Of a stretch of 64,000 bases of DNA, positions 26,401 to 36,733 are shown piece after piece. Position 1 is the first letter of the stretch; every line of letters begins with the position of its first letter. The stretch spans positions 372,001 to 436,000 of the forward strand of contig JALGAS010000007.1 of NCBI GenBank assembly GCA_023078685.1, given 5' to 3'. The notes under the pieces were generated by a model, which made no database searches, was not told where the DNA came from, and saw nothing but the letters and a program-made list of their open reading frames with translations. Position numbers and translations under genes: made by a program. The DNA is from Neopestalotiopsis rosae. Lineage: Eukaryota > Ascomycota > Sordariomycetes > Amphisphaeriales > Sporocadaceae.

Positions 26401-28453
26401 CGTGTTGTTGTCTCGGGTGGATGTATGTTTTCCGGTTCGGTATTCGACCCTCTTCTCTAGTAAAAGGAAGGCTTGAATTCGATCCAGACAAGCCAAAGAT
26501 TGGGCGATTTGACCGAGGGATGTAACGACCAAGGCCACTACACAGTAATGAGAATACAATCACTGCGACTATACGATGCGATACACATACCTGGCATCAT
26601 GAGAATAGTGAGTAAACTCAAAGAGGTAAATGCTTGGGTAATTCCGAGCGTGTTGCCGGATATCTTTGCGACAATCGCGTAGACCGTAAAGGTCACGGCA
26701 GTTATGGAGAATATCGGTAGCATATCTGAACAATTGTCAACAAGTTTGAAAAGTCGCACGTGAATGAAGCCCGCTCACTCATGCCTATGAGGAAGATTTG
26801 CACATGACGAAACTTTTTGGACTCGGCCAGCTCAAAGTCCCTCAAATCTTGTATCTGCTTCGCAAGTGCTCTGCTCAAGCCTAGCATTTTGACACCCTTC
26901 ATTGTACCGAGAATATCGGAAGTGATGCCGACGCGCTTTTGGATCGCGGCAATCCACTTCTTTTGGCGGACAGGCACCGCTACAACATCAAATTAGTTTG
27001 AATTACGGCATAGTCGCCTTGAGAAGACTTACACTTGGCAATTATTCCAGCGCCTACCGCAGACAAGAGAGCGACAACCAATGGGGCGACGCAGACAGCA
27101 CCGAGCTGTATTCCAAGAATGTAGAGTCCGATTCCAACCTGTACTATGTTCGGTATAAGGTCGACTAGCCAACGGCCACTCATGCAGATTCTATCCACAT
27201 CGGTGCTCATCAGCGTCAGCGCCATGGACGAGTTGTCGCTCTGAGCTCGGACGCTCAGCATATCTCGGTATATGATTCCGACCAAGGCGCCGCGCACCTT
27301 TACCATCAGTCGATATACGATGAAGTTGAATATTTGATCAAAGATCTGACGACACGATCAGTCAAAACGAAGGATCAAACGAGCAAGGGACAGACTAACT
27401 GCTATGCCGATGTAAATAATCCCCCAAGCTCCTATTAATCCATAACCGTAGCTCACAGGCAGGTTGCGGTGATTCATGATATAGTTGAGAGTGGTCTGGA
27501 CAAGGAATGGCTTGGCCATGGTGAAGGCAATGTGGAACGCGCGAGGAATCCATGATAGTAGTATCTCCCACCCAAAGTCTGCAATGACGGCGAGAGCCAA
27601 ACAATGTTTCCGTGACTTCTTTGCTACCAAATTGTCAGTTTAGAGATTGACAATGAGACTCGTAACTCTTACCCCTATTCCATGTTTTCTGGAACTGTAT
27701 TGTTAGATCATCGCTCTTGAGGTCATGGTCAAGAGCATACAGATCTTCTAGAGCCAGATTCTTCTTGTAGCCAGTGAACAGGAGAGGGTTCAGCCAAGAC
27801 AACAGTGCGCGACCAAACATGCCCGATCTCTCGAGCGGTGTCGCCGTGGACTTTTCGCGCACATGGTGGTACTTTGGTATGGACTCGAGCGCCAGAATAA
27901 CAAGCTTCAGGAGCAATGCGACTGTCATTAGTGACGCCTTGATGGTATTGTTCTCGATCAACCACTGCGTTCGGACTCGGGCTAGATCAAGCAATGCTGT
28001 GAAGAAGAAGTAGGATTGATTAATCATGGAAGGTCGAATGACCAGATTGTGTTCCAAATCCGAGAGGCATGCTAGACTCAAGGTAGTGACCAGTGCGCAT
28101 ATTCGCTCGGGCAATGTAAAGTGGGTATGCTCTCCATGGTTCCAAAGTGCCACGAGTGCAATCTGAAATATGGCGAGAAGCAGAAAGCTCGTCTAGTGTG
28201 GTGTTAGTCTTTCTTATTAGAGGTTCTGCCCGAGAAAAAGGCTAACCAATTTCAATGCGCGTGCCAATGACCAAGTGATGACTTTTGGTCGTTTGGAGAT
28301 GCTATATGCGCGATATGCGCAAGCAAGAATGGCGACAATGGACGGGATAAGGCTGAGAATACAGTCCTCAAACAATAGAGTGAAATCGAAATTGTGACAA
28401 TCAGGTCCAGGTCCCAGCGTGGGACCAAAATCATCGCTCTCGCATCTCTTCAT
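23402..28453 (-). CDS. ABCC (MRP/multidrug-resistance-associated) full-length ABC transporter
   Basis: Fourteen exons agree in phase: 28453-28247, 28192-27673, 27623-27400, 27345-27033, 26979-26779, 26725-26591, 26537-25960, 25906-25744, 25690-25295, 25248-25125, 25063-24992, 24934-24819, 24765-23700, 23618-23402; 1443 residues. The start MKRCESDDFGP...FDFTLLFE is typical of fungal ABCC proteins with an N-terminal membrane domain (TMD0), followed by TMD1-NBD1-TMD2-NBD2. NBD1 shows Walker A GPIASGKST, signature LSGGQKQRI, Walker B IVILDD and H-loop ATHN. NBD2 shows GRTGSGKST, LSAGQKQLF, VLLLDEATSS and VVAHR. In NBD1 the catalytic Glu after Walker B is Asp, as in many ABCC proteins, so ATP hydrolysis is probably dominated by NBD2. 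Likely exports organic anions, conjugates or metabolites at the plasma or vacuolar membrane; the substrate is not visible. Seven introns are exactly 53 nt. Confidence 0.93.
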
Positions 28454-29671
28454 GAAGTGTAGAATTTGTGTAAATTGTCAGTGTTGATACTTTCCTGATC
28501 ATCGATGATGCCCAGCGCTTTGCTAAAGATTGAGCTATCTTGTGCCTATATACATAATGAGTGAGAACCTCGTATGTACCTGGTAAGCCAATGATCCAGT
28601 CCCGATCCCGAATCAGAATCTTTAATCGGCAGGAGCCTGGTCTGAATTGCAGGGATCTTTTAGAAGAGCTCTGATTGATGTATTGAAGATTATACCCCCC
28701 CAAACCAAAGGGGCATCGAGGCAACAACTTGCGGTGAATCAGGCATCACAATAGGGATTAACCCGCTCCAATGTTGTCCCGTATTACTTATTCGCCGGGA
28801 GATGGATTGGTTACACAAACTATTGCCCCAAGTGACCAAAACAGGCAATTTCATGCATCTCTTTCTTCCATGTCTATTTTACGATTAAAACCTCATACTA
28901 CTTCACTACTTCTACTTGCTTCACGAGGGCAGTCCTTGTACCATCATCAAGAGCGCATTTGTTTGTGTTATGCTTTGTTTAATAATCTACCTGTACTTGA
29001 GTCTTGGCCGGCGGAATCCATCAGGTCTGCATGTATGCATGAGAACCCCGTAGGCCAAGCACCGAACTCCGGTCGGAATTGGAATGCAGTATACCTACTG
29101 TCCGTACGGAAAAGCGGCGAACTCCTATCATCCAATCAACAATATCAGAAGGGATTTGTGGTGATCCTGACAGTTTGGACTTTCAACTTTTCAACATCGC
29201 AACGATTCATGATCAAGAGTGAAGGCAAAATATTGGATGGTCTTTGAATCCTGCATTTTGGCTGCGGTACCTCTCTCCTTTGTTCATGGGCAGTATAAGA
29301 AATGAGACAAAGCCTTGTCTCACTGTCAATCCGCGTCCGCCAATGTTGAATAGAGCTTAGAAGTCCGTTTTCATGACAAAGGGACAAAGCAAATTAGATA
29401 GAACAACAGGTGTCTCTCTACTTAAATCGCTGGAATCTGCTATAATGACAATGCTTGCATCTGTATTTCTGTCAGTATCTCTGGTGCTTCAGTCGCGCCG
29501 AATTCGGAAAAAAGTCTTTGTTGTCGAACAAGCTCACTGCGTCACAGGAGCGAATATTGTAGCCAACCAAGCGCCTGCTGCAATCAGGAGTCAGGGCGAA
29601 TACGGAGCGATTATTGGGACTGGAAGATGCTTGCACGTAGCTAACACGACATCATCTCCACGTAGATCATC
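28454..29671. other. Intergenic region between ABCC transporter and kinase
   Basis: This is the promoter side of the ABC transporter (minus) and the 5' flank of the kinase (plus). A 158-codon plus-strand open frame at 28771-29247 has no recognisable motif and unremarkable composition; I do not call it. No RNA gene or repeat seen. Confidence 0.45.
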
Positions 29672-31486
29672 ATGGCTTCGTATGAGGAGGTTCCCCTCAG
29701 CCCAAGCGACGACACTCCTTACATGGAGGAGTACATAGAAGAGGACAACATGGTGAGCGACGAGGAAGATGACGAGGTCCCGGTCCGCGTCCGCCGGGAG
29801 GGCATGATAGAGTACGAGCACGACCCGGAGCGCGAGGTCTGGGGCAACCACGAGGACGTGCACGAGTACCAGCCCGGCGGCTTCCACCCGGTGCACATTG
29901 GCGACGCGCTCCGCGGCGGCCGCTTCGAGGTCGTGCACAAGCTCGGCCAGGGCGGCTTCGGTATGGTCTGGCTGTGCCGCGACCGGGAGCACGAGGTCTG
30001 GAGGGCGCTCAAGATCCTCTCGGCGTCGCAGACGGAAAAGTCAAAGGAGCCGGCCGTGATTGCGCACTTGACCAGGCACCATGCGCCGGAGAAGCTTCAG
30101 GATAGTCATACCCTTATGCCTCTCGAGGTGTTTGAGATTGAAGGACCCAACGGCAAGCACATTTGTCAAGTCCTGAGGGTCATGGGCTACTCGGTCGGCG
30201 AGTGGCGAGAGCAGCTGGACGAGGCAGAGGACAAGTCTGGAGTCAAGATGAGAAACGTGTGCCACCAAATTGCACAGGGGACGGCCCTGCTGCACTCTGT
30301 CGGCGTGGTGCACGGGGATCTGAGACCGGCCAATATGCTCATGGAGCTGGACCAAAAGACCCTGAACAACCTGTCCAAGGACGAGCTGCTAGCGCTGATT
30401 GATGAGAAGCCCATCACTATCCCGGTATTCACCAAGGACAGAGAGGATTGTGGAGCTCATGCTCCTCGCTATACGGTGGCCCCTATATACAAGCCGTGGT
30501 TTGAGACACTCCTCCTGGAAAAGGTTGCTATTGGCGATTTCGGCGAGTCTTTCCGCATCACGGATCCCGAAAAGACGACTGGTATTCCGCTACAGTATGC
30601 AGCCCCGGAGATCCTGCTTCCCGGCAAGGCTGGTCTCGGTAGCGATATATGGTCTCTTGCATGCACATTATATGAGATCCGCACAGGCAAAGCGCTTGTA
30701 GGCTCTGAGCAATGGGGTGGCGCACGCTTCGGAAAGCTCGTGTATGATATCGAGGGTCTCCTTGGTCCGTTGCCTGAGCCATTTCGCGCGCGATGGGAAG
30801 AGGGCGGCTACATCCAGCCCGACGTGCTCGACGCACCGGAGGAGGAAAAGGATCTCGTGGCCCTCGACACTCAACCGGGTGTTCGGCCGGTGTCCTGCAG
30901 CCCTTCTCAGCTAGGATTAGCCAAAATGATGCTCTTGTCAGGCACACCGTATACGGACGTCTTCTGCGCTCTACTCGGTAAGCAGCGAGGTGATTACGAA
31001 AGACCTTACTTTGACGATGACGAGCTGGAGCAGATGGAGGAGGATGGCGTGGACATGGACGCGTTTTGGGAAAAGTGCAGACGGGAGGCAGAAGAGCATG
31101 GCTACAAATACGCGGAAGAGGAAATATTGGCCTTGGGAGATCTCCTTGGCCAAATGGTCAAGTACGAGAGTGAGGGGCGACTTGCCGCCAGCAGGGTGCT
31201 TCAACACCATTGGTTCAAAGGGATTGTCACGTCTGGATCAAAGCCGCTCGAGGAAACGACGCCACAAGCTGATGCAGACGCCATGGAGCATGACGTGGGA
31301 CAGCACTCACGCCCTCCACAGTATCATCAAGTTTCTGTTCTTTTAGGGATTTTCGGCGTCCTTCTTTCCCTATCGTGTTGTATCGCTTATGGCCTCATAA
31401 GATCGGAAACCGGCATATTCAATGTAGTTTGGAAAGGGTTGAAAAATGGCCAAAAAGTGGAATGTACTTGTTGGACCTCGAATTGA
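29672..31486 (+). CDS. SRPK-like protein kinase with C-terminal membrane anchor
   Basis: Single-exon gene, 604 residues. An acidic N-terminus (residues 10-60) leads to the motif HEYQPGGFHPVHIGD, the hallmark entry of SR-protein kinases (SRPK/SKY1 type). Kinase motifs are present in order: glycine loop KLGQGGFGMVW (about 90-100), Lys in RALKIL (about 112), HGDLRPANML (about 212), GDFGES (about 287), AAPEIL (about 309) and GSDIWSLACTLYEI. The catalytic loop reads HGDLRPAN instead of HRDLKPAN, keeping Asp and Asn but losing the Arg and Lys, so activation-loop control may differ. SRPKs normally have a spacer splitting the kinase; here the insertion is short. Unusually, residues about 553-575 form a hydrophobic helix (LLGIFGVLLSLSCCIAYGLI), predicting a tail-anchored or single-pass protein. 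Substrates are inferred to be Arg/Ser-rich proteins, but the anchor makes this uncertain. Confidence 0.88.
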   Translation: MASYEEVPLSPSDDTPYMEEYIEEDNMVSDEEDDEVPVRVRREGMIEYEHDPEREVWGNHEDVHEYQPGGFHPVHIGDALRGGRFEVVHKLGQGGFGMVWLCRDREHEVWRALKILSASQTEKSKEPAVIAHLTRHHAPEKLQDSHTLMPLEVFEIEGPNGKHICQVLRVMGYSVGEWREQLDEAEDKSGVKMRNVCHQIAQGTALLHSVGVVHGDLRPANMLMELDQKTLNNLSKDELLALIDEKPITIPVFTKDREDCGAHAPRYTVAPIYKPWFETLLLEKVAIGDFGESFRITDPEKTTGIPLQYAAPEILLPGKAGLGSDIWSLACTLYEIRTGKALVGSEQWGGARFGKLVYDIEGLLGPLPEPFRARWEEGGYIQPDVLDAPEEEKDLVALDTQPGVRPVSCSPSQLGLAKMMLLSGTPYTDVFCALLGKQRGDYERPYFDDDELEQMEEDGVDMDAFWEKCRREAEEHGYKYAEEEILALGDLLGQMVKYESEGRLAASRVLQHHWFKGIVTSGSKPLEETTPQADADAMEHDVGQHSRPPQYHQVSVLLGIFGVLLSLSCCIAYGLIRSETGIFNVVWKGLKNGQKVECTCWTSN

Positions 31487-33078
31487 ATTGAGGTCTCGAT
31501 ATAGTCTGAATGTACTGCCTCGTTAATTCAATGTTTCTCCAACACCTCTAAACTCTCATCATTTTGATTATGTAGTGGTCCATTGTGACATTCATGCATT
31601 GTCTTTTCTCTTAGCCATGTTTTGGGCTTTATCTGGATAAGGGATACCTATGTTCAGAACATCAAGTTCTGGCAGAGTCTGGCGTCCTTTGTGCAAGGGC
31701 TTTGTGACAGTTCAATGCCAGGACATGAAAGCGATTTTCAGGTATAATAAGTCAATAGATCGTGCAATCCAGTTTATCAATGAATCGATATTTTCTTCAA
31801 GTCGTAAAGTATATTGTATGTTGCATAATGGGACGCTTCCAAACCACTTGGATACCGGGGATGAGGCTCGGCCCAGGAGGGCGTCATGATGAGGCATTAC
31901 TGCTACGTATAAGTCAAGGTGGTATCAGACGTGCGACCGGAATTGGAGATTTACACGACCCTAGAGTAAGCAAGCAACACTCAAGAGACCCTGTAACACT
32001 TTTCGTTGACGCTTCCATAGATAATTTGGCTGGGCAGGCCAGAGAGATTTGGACTAGACAACCTCGAGAGCATTTTGAGGAATGAAGCCCGGAAATATCG
32101 ATTACCATATGTTTGGGTCATGTTAGTCCAATCAATAATCCCGAATCCCATTTGTATCTCGTGAATTGACGATCAGACCAGGATGGGTGTACATAATCAA
32201 TCTACAACTAGGAAAACATTCAAAATGGACATTGGCAAAGTCGTCCGCGAAATGGCCGACGATGACTATCATGTCACCGTTCGCATGGGCGTAGACGAGG
32301 ATACATGTAATCTCCATGGCCATCTGTATCTGAATAGAAAGATCCAAATGGTGAGGGACAAGATGACGGGGGACATGGTGGGGAGAGAGTACTCTACACG
32401 ACTTGCTATAGAGGATGAACGGACCTATGTGGGTGGTCGTCCGCGACATCTATGGATATGGGGCTATTACAATCCTGACTGGCCGCGTGAAGGCCCCCGT
32501 CTTCCCGATCCTCCGTTTAGGAAGAAGCCCCAGTTCCGCGGCGTGGAAAGCAAGTATCGGAAGAAGTCAACTTCGCGGCGGAGAGAGCGAGTATAGAAAG
32601 AGACAATCAAAATATGATGCATTATATTTGGAACTGCCGGACACGAGTTGTGTCCGGTTTGGAATTTCACTGCAATTTTAGACTCCACCAAGGATAGATA
32701 CACCGTAGTGCATGATAGTCATCTGAGGCTGTCAGCTACGTGAAAAGTATTAAAACTGTACTACATAATGCATATCAATTAGACAACCACCCGTCCTCGT
32801 CGTAAATATTGTTCTCAGACTTATATTTTATTACGTAGCTGTGAACAGGCAAGCTTTAAATGAATACGTGTAGTCAATTGGGTTACTCGGCAGGGCTACC
32901 TTGTACACATATTGTTGCTTGAGTTGCTTAGATGCAGACATGGACGAGGATATCGCCAGATTAGTTGGTTGAAGACTTGAATATATTGATCTCACTTCTA
33001 CACAGCGTCGTCATGACCTGACCTGGCAATACTACAATCCCTGCCTGCGACAGCTCAAGAATTCATCCGACATTGTTT
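31487..33078. other. Intergenic region downstream of the kinase
   Basis: Contains the unrecognised ORF 32183-32596 (listed separately) and a plus-strand frame 31762-32085 (SQGGIRRATGIGDLHDPRV) in another phase that might be an upstream exon or chance. The last 480 bases before 33079 are AT-richer and show nothing recognisable; they include the 3' flank of TRAX. Confidence 0.4.
32183..32596 (+). CDS. Hypothetical protein, 137 aa
   Basis: Open frame from ATG with a charged, plausible protein (KMDIGKVVREMADDDYHVTV in the N-terminal third, aromatic RHLWIWGYYNPDWP in the middle, basic SKYRKKSTSRRRERV at the end). No signal peptide, membrane segment or known domain. An internal ATG (MDIGKV) 14 codons downstream is an alternative start. 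It may be the last exon of a longer gene beginning near 31650, but frames there do not join cleanly. Moderate to low confidence that it is expressed. Confidence 0.35.
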   Translation: MGVHNQSTTRKTFKMDIGKVVREMADDDYHVTVRMGVDEDTCNLHGHLYLNRKIQMVRDKMTGDMVGREYSTRLAIEDERTYVGGRPRHLWIWGYYNPDWPREGPRLPDPPFRKKPQFRGVESKYRKKSTSRRRERV

Positions 33079-34131
33079 TCAATCTTGTCCATCATCGTCA
33101 TTTCCACCACCGCCATAATCATCAGTCATGTCCGGCATCCAGCCCTTGGGTCGCTCGTTACCGCGGACAGTGACGCCGTAGCCGACGCGCTCCACCTTGC
33201 GCACCTGCTCAATCATGACGTCCTTCTTCTTCTTGTAGTTGCGGTCGTGGAGCTGCACGAGCTGCAGCATGCTCGAGACCTCCTGAAGGTCGCCGAGAAT
33301 GTTCCTGGGCGCAGCAGCAGCAGCAGCAGAAGAGGCGGCCTCGTCGCCGCCATCCGTCATGGCCGAGTCCTCTCCCCCCTCAACGGCGCTCGCCTTCTCA
33401 GCCACGGCTGGTCCGGTGGGGATAGCGCCGGTGAGAGCCGTGACCGTCGTGGCGAAGCGCATCATTTCTCCCGTCAGGTCAAAGATGCCGTAAATGTAGT
33501 CGGCAGCGGTAAAGGGAATGTTGACCTCGCCCAGCGACTCCTGAGTGGTTTTGGGGGAAATGAGACTCTGGTGCTCGAGGTAGTGGGCAAAGGAGATGGC
33601 CTCGACAAACTCCTCGAGGCAGATGAGGTTGTAGCGGTACCGCCGAATGCCCGACACGTCGTCTACAATGGTCGACAGCATCGACTTGATCTCTGCCAGG
33701 CGCTCCTCATTTTCCTTGGTGATGTTGGCGGGGATGGGCTGGCCAAGCTTGCGGACTCTAGAGGGAAAGTCAATTATTATGAGGTCATGAAAAGAAAATA
33801 ATATCAATTTCTTCTTGTTTTTACCTCTGTAGGGAAAAGATGCTGAGAAGGTATTGTCAGTCAAGATTGCTCATAAGGACCTGGTTGCAGACACTCACAT
33901 CTTCTTGCTTAGGGCCGTGACGTCCCGCGAGACCTTGACGATCTTCTCGCGGCGGTCATGGTGCTTGTCCAATTCGTTGCGGAAGCCCTCAAACATGGAC
34001 GTGTACTCGTTGCGGGGTACATCGCGGACAGGGAGGTCCTTCTTGTTGCCCTTGTAATCCCTCTTGACTCCCGGCATCCTGTTACCTTGTTGGACGGGCG
34101 CGCTGGATTTTTTATCGCCTAATTCAGACAT
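33079..34131 (-). CDS. Translin-associated protein X (TRAX) homolog
   Basis: Three exons: 34131-33899, an 18-nt micro-exon 33842-33825 and 33757-33079; 309 residues. The core FEGFRNELDKHHDRREKIVKVSRDVTALSKK...IFSLQRV is the translin/TRAX helical fold start, and YRYNLICLEEFVEAISFAHYLEH with a later TAADYIYGIFDLTGEMMRFA is characteristic of TRAX rather than translin. TRAX pairs with translin to form the C3PO endoribonuclease, which trims RNA fragments in RNAi and tRNA processing in other eukaryotes. Between the core helices is a low-complexity insert with an Ala run (SSAAAAAAPRN); the tail is acidic and Gly-rich. The length is close to animal TRAX (about 290). It is divergent from the PIG-M gene, starts 450 bp apart. 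The start codon at 34131 is the first ATG. Confidence 0.9.
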
Positions 34132-34581
34132 GATCACTTCATCGTCTCTGCCCAGCAAAACGACGATTCTTGAGGTATGGAGACGACGTGGGTACTGGGG
34201 CTAGTGTACCCGGGCGTGTTTGTAGCGTTTTTCTGGACGGTTTCCGCCCGCGATGAGACGGCGCCACTAAAGTCGGGCCAGGCCTAAAGCTCTGGAGCTA
34301 CAGGGGCCAACAGGGGATAATGATTGAATGAATTGTAGCCACGATTTTTCAACATTACTTGCGGCGGCAACATCCATACCTCGTTCAAGATCAATTCATT
34401 ATTATCATCTTGAAATCCATCGTTCTATTGATCAATCGGTATTGATAAGGGAATTGGGCCCTCAAAGAGTGACACTGCATGGCAGCATCTTGAACCAGAC
34501 CCTCTATAACAGTAAGAGGAGGACGTGATAGTGCCATTTGCACGGGCTACATTATATACACCTTTGGCAACTCGAGGCATC
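34132..34581. promoter_or_regulatory. Divergent promoter of TRAX and PIG-M genes
   Basis: The 450 bp between the two start codons must hold both promoters and 5' UTRs. No individual element could be assigned by eye. Confidence 0.5.
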
Positions 34582-36020
34582 ATGGCGAATCCGGTATCAG
34601 CCTTCTTTTCCTCGCCGCTGCTCGTCTTCACGGCGGCATTCCTCCTGCGGGCGATACTGCTTGTATATGGGCTATGGCAGGATGCCAACTCACCCCTCAA
34701 GTATACAGACATTGACTACCTGGTCTTTACGGACGCGGCGCGGCTGACCTTTGCGCCGTCGTCTCTATCGTCCTCTGCTGCGTCCCCGTCGCCCTACGCC
34801 CGGGAGACGTACCGGTACACGCCCGTGCTGGCCTGGCTGCTGTACCCGACGACGCTCCCGGGCGTCTTCTTCTTCTCCTCGGGCAAGATCCTCTTTGCGG
34901 CGGCGGACCTGGCGGCGGGCTGGCTGCTGGTGCGCGTGCTGCGGCGGCACGCCGGGCTCGACACGACCTCGGCCTTGCGCTACGCCTCCATCTGGCTGCT
35001 CAACCCCATGGTGGCTACCATCTCCACGCGCGGCAGCTCCGAGGGCCTGCTGGGCGTGCTGGTCGCCGCCCTCCTCTGCGCCGTCCTCGAGCGCCGCGTC
35101 ACCCTGGCTGCGCTGCTGCTCGGCCTCGGCGTGCACTTTAAGATTTACCCCTTCATCTACGCCCCGGCCATTGTCTGGTGGATGGATGGCGAGCGAGTGC
35201 CGTCATCGTCATCGACGTCGTCTTTGCTGGTCGCCCGTTTCGTCACGCCCGCCCGCCTCCGCCTGGCCCTCGTCAGCCTGGCCACGTTTGCCGCTCTGAA
35301 CCTCTGGATGTACGCCCTCTACGGGCACGACTTTCTCCAGCACACGTTCCTGCACCACGTGACGCGAATCGACCACCGACACAACTTTAGCCCGTACAAC
35401 ATCCTGCTCTACCTCGCCTCGGCACAGCAGCAGCAGCAGCAGCAGCAGCAGTCCCACATGGGGACCGCAGCAGCAGCGACTTCGGTGGATTTCCTGGGCC
35501 TCAAGATTGAAAGCGTGGCCTTTGTGCCTCAGCTCCTCCTCAGCTGCGTGCTCATCCCTCTCGTCGGCGCCAAGAAGGACCTGCCCACGACGATGCTGGC
35601 GCAGACGTTTGCCTTTGTGACTTTTAACAAGGTGTGCACAAGTCAGGTATGATATATGAACAACCCGAAACTCCCCCAGCTATTCCCCCGTCTTCCAATC
35701 TCGCTAATCGCCATGTCTCTCTTCTTTAGTATTTTCTCTGGTACATGATCTTTCTGCCGCTTTATCTGCCCAACTCGTCACTCATCCAACGGCCCGCCTT
35801 GGGAATCACGGCTCTTGCGCTGTGGATCGCAGGACAGGGACTCTGGCTACAGCAGGGCTACAACCTAGAGTTTCTCGGCCAGAGCACCTTTGTCCCCGGC
35901 CTCTTTAATGCGTCTCTAGCTTTCTTCCTGGTGAACTGTTGGATCCTAGGCATCATTATTGGAGATCTGGATCGACCGAAGCCGATTGAGAAATCAAGTA
36001 GCACAAGTGCCTCCAAATAG
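34582..36020 (+). CDS. GPI14: GPI mannosyltransferase 1 (PIG-M family)
   Basis: Two exons, 34582-35646 and 35730-36020 (83-nt intron inside TFNKVCTSQ/YFLWYMIFLP); 451 residues. The first ATG in frame gives MANPVSAFF. It transfers the first alpha-1,4-linked mannose from dolichol-phosphate-mannose to GlcN-(acyl)PI during GPI-anchor assembly in the ER lumen. The luminal DXD motif is present in LKYTDIDYLVFTDAA (near residues 40-53) right after the first membrane helix, followed by YARETYRYTPVLAWLLYP, both diagnostic for PIG-M. About ten hydrophobic helices follow, including LGLGVHFKIYPFIYAP and the C-terminal SLAFFLVNCWILGIIIGDL. A poly-Gln tract (nine residues) and an Ala-rich stretch lie in a loop near residues 280-300 and are probably disordered. 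PBN1 would be its expected partner but is not in this window. Confidence 0.93.
35425..35451 (+). repeat. (CAG)9 trinucleotide repeat in PIG-M
   Basis: Nine uninterrupted CAG codons encode Gln9 in the SAQ...QSHMG loop of the mannosyltransferase. Pure repeats of this length are often length-variable. Confidence 0.95.
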
Positions 36021-36733
36021 GACATTTCAGGGTGTCATGGCAGCAATGTACCATGGGCATGGTGGGTACAAGTCATGTTCGTTCTAGGCCTTGATCTTGT
36101 AATCAATACATAGCCTGGGCAACATAGATATCAACTGAAACTGATCGATTTGTCTATCAAAGCTGAGATTGATACATCAGTCCACCCTTATTTTGGTTGC
36201 AGTGTCTTGGCTCGTCTCTGCTTCTTTTGCGATTATACTAGCTCGCAAAAACACACGATTGAGCATGGCAATTTACACAAAATCTCTACCAACATAATGC
36301 AGTGTCACGGCAGCTGTTCCATGACGAATAATGACTCCTTCCTGACTTCAACCGGGTCCCTCCATGAACACCTAACGCGATTATGCTTTCCCATGCAAGA
36401 TCAACCACAAAAGCTTCCATCATCCAAAAAAAAAAAAAAAAAAAAAAGAAAAAGAAAAAACTCCTTCCGTGTAGATTAGGTGGTTGCCCCCCTTCAGAGG
36501 GTATTCGCGAGTGCATGCCATCCTCTAAACGCCTCAAATTTTGCAATCAAGAATACCATGAACGCCATGCCGTAGTGTATGTGATTTCAAACAAAAGAAA
36601 TTCGTGATCTGCTGCGGGTTTCGGAGCAGCCAACGTAATCGGTGAAGTGACTTCGGTGAAACTGTTACCCAGCAGGCGATGAATAAGCTGGAAGAGTGTC
36701 GTTCAGTCGCAACGGGGGTGGCCCAGGAGGTTC
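36021..36733. other. Convergent intergenic region of PIG-M and F-box genes
   Basis: Both flanking genes end here, so this holds two 3' UTRs and terminators. The only notable structure is a long A-rich tract (36426-36460). No gene recognised. Confidence 0.55.
36426..36460. repeat. Poly(A) tract
   Basis: Twenty-two consecutive A are followed by GAAAAAG-type interruptions. It could be a homopolymer microsatellite or the remnant tail of a retroposed sequence; no target-site duplication was evident by eye. Confidence 0.9.

Noticed and set aside
28771..29247. 158-codon plus-strand frame upstream of the kinase
   Set aside because: No motif and located where the ABC transporter promoter must be.
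31762..32160. Possible HET-domain remnant (YRLPYVWVM) downstream of the kinase
   Set aside because: One short resemblance only; the following HET motifs (DTLCIDQ-like) are absent and frames do not connect.
33073..33801. 242-codon plus-strand frame
   Set aside because: Antisense of TRAX; no domain.
34751..35299. 182-codon plus-strand frame, Arg/Ser/Pro-rich
   Set aside because: Alternate frame within PIG-M created by GC-rich codons; the PIG-M frame has the DXD motif and correct splice.
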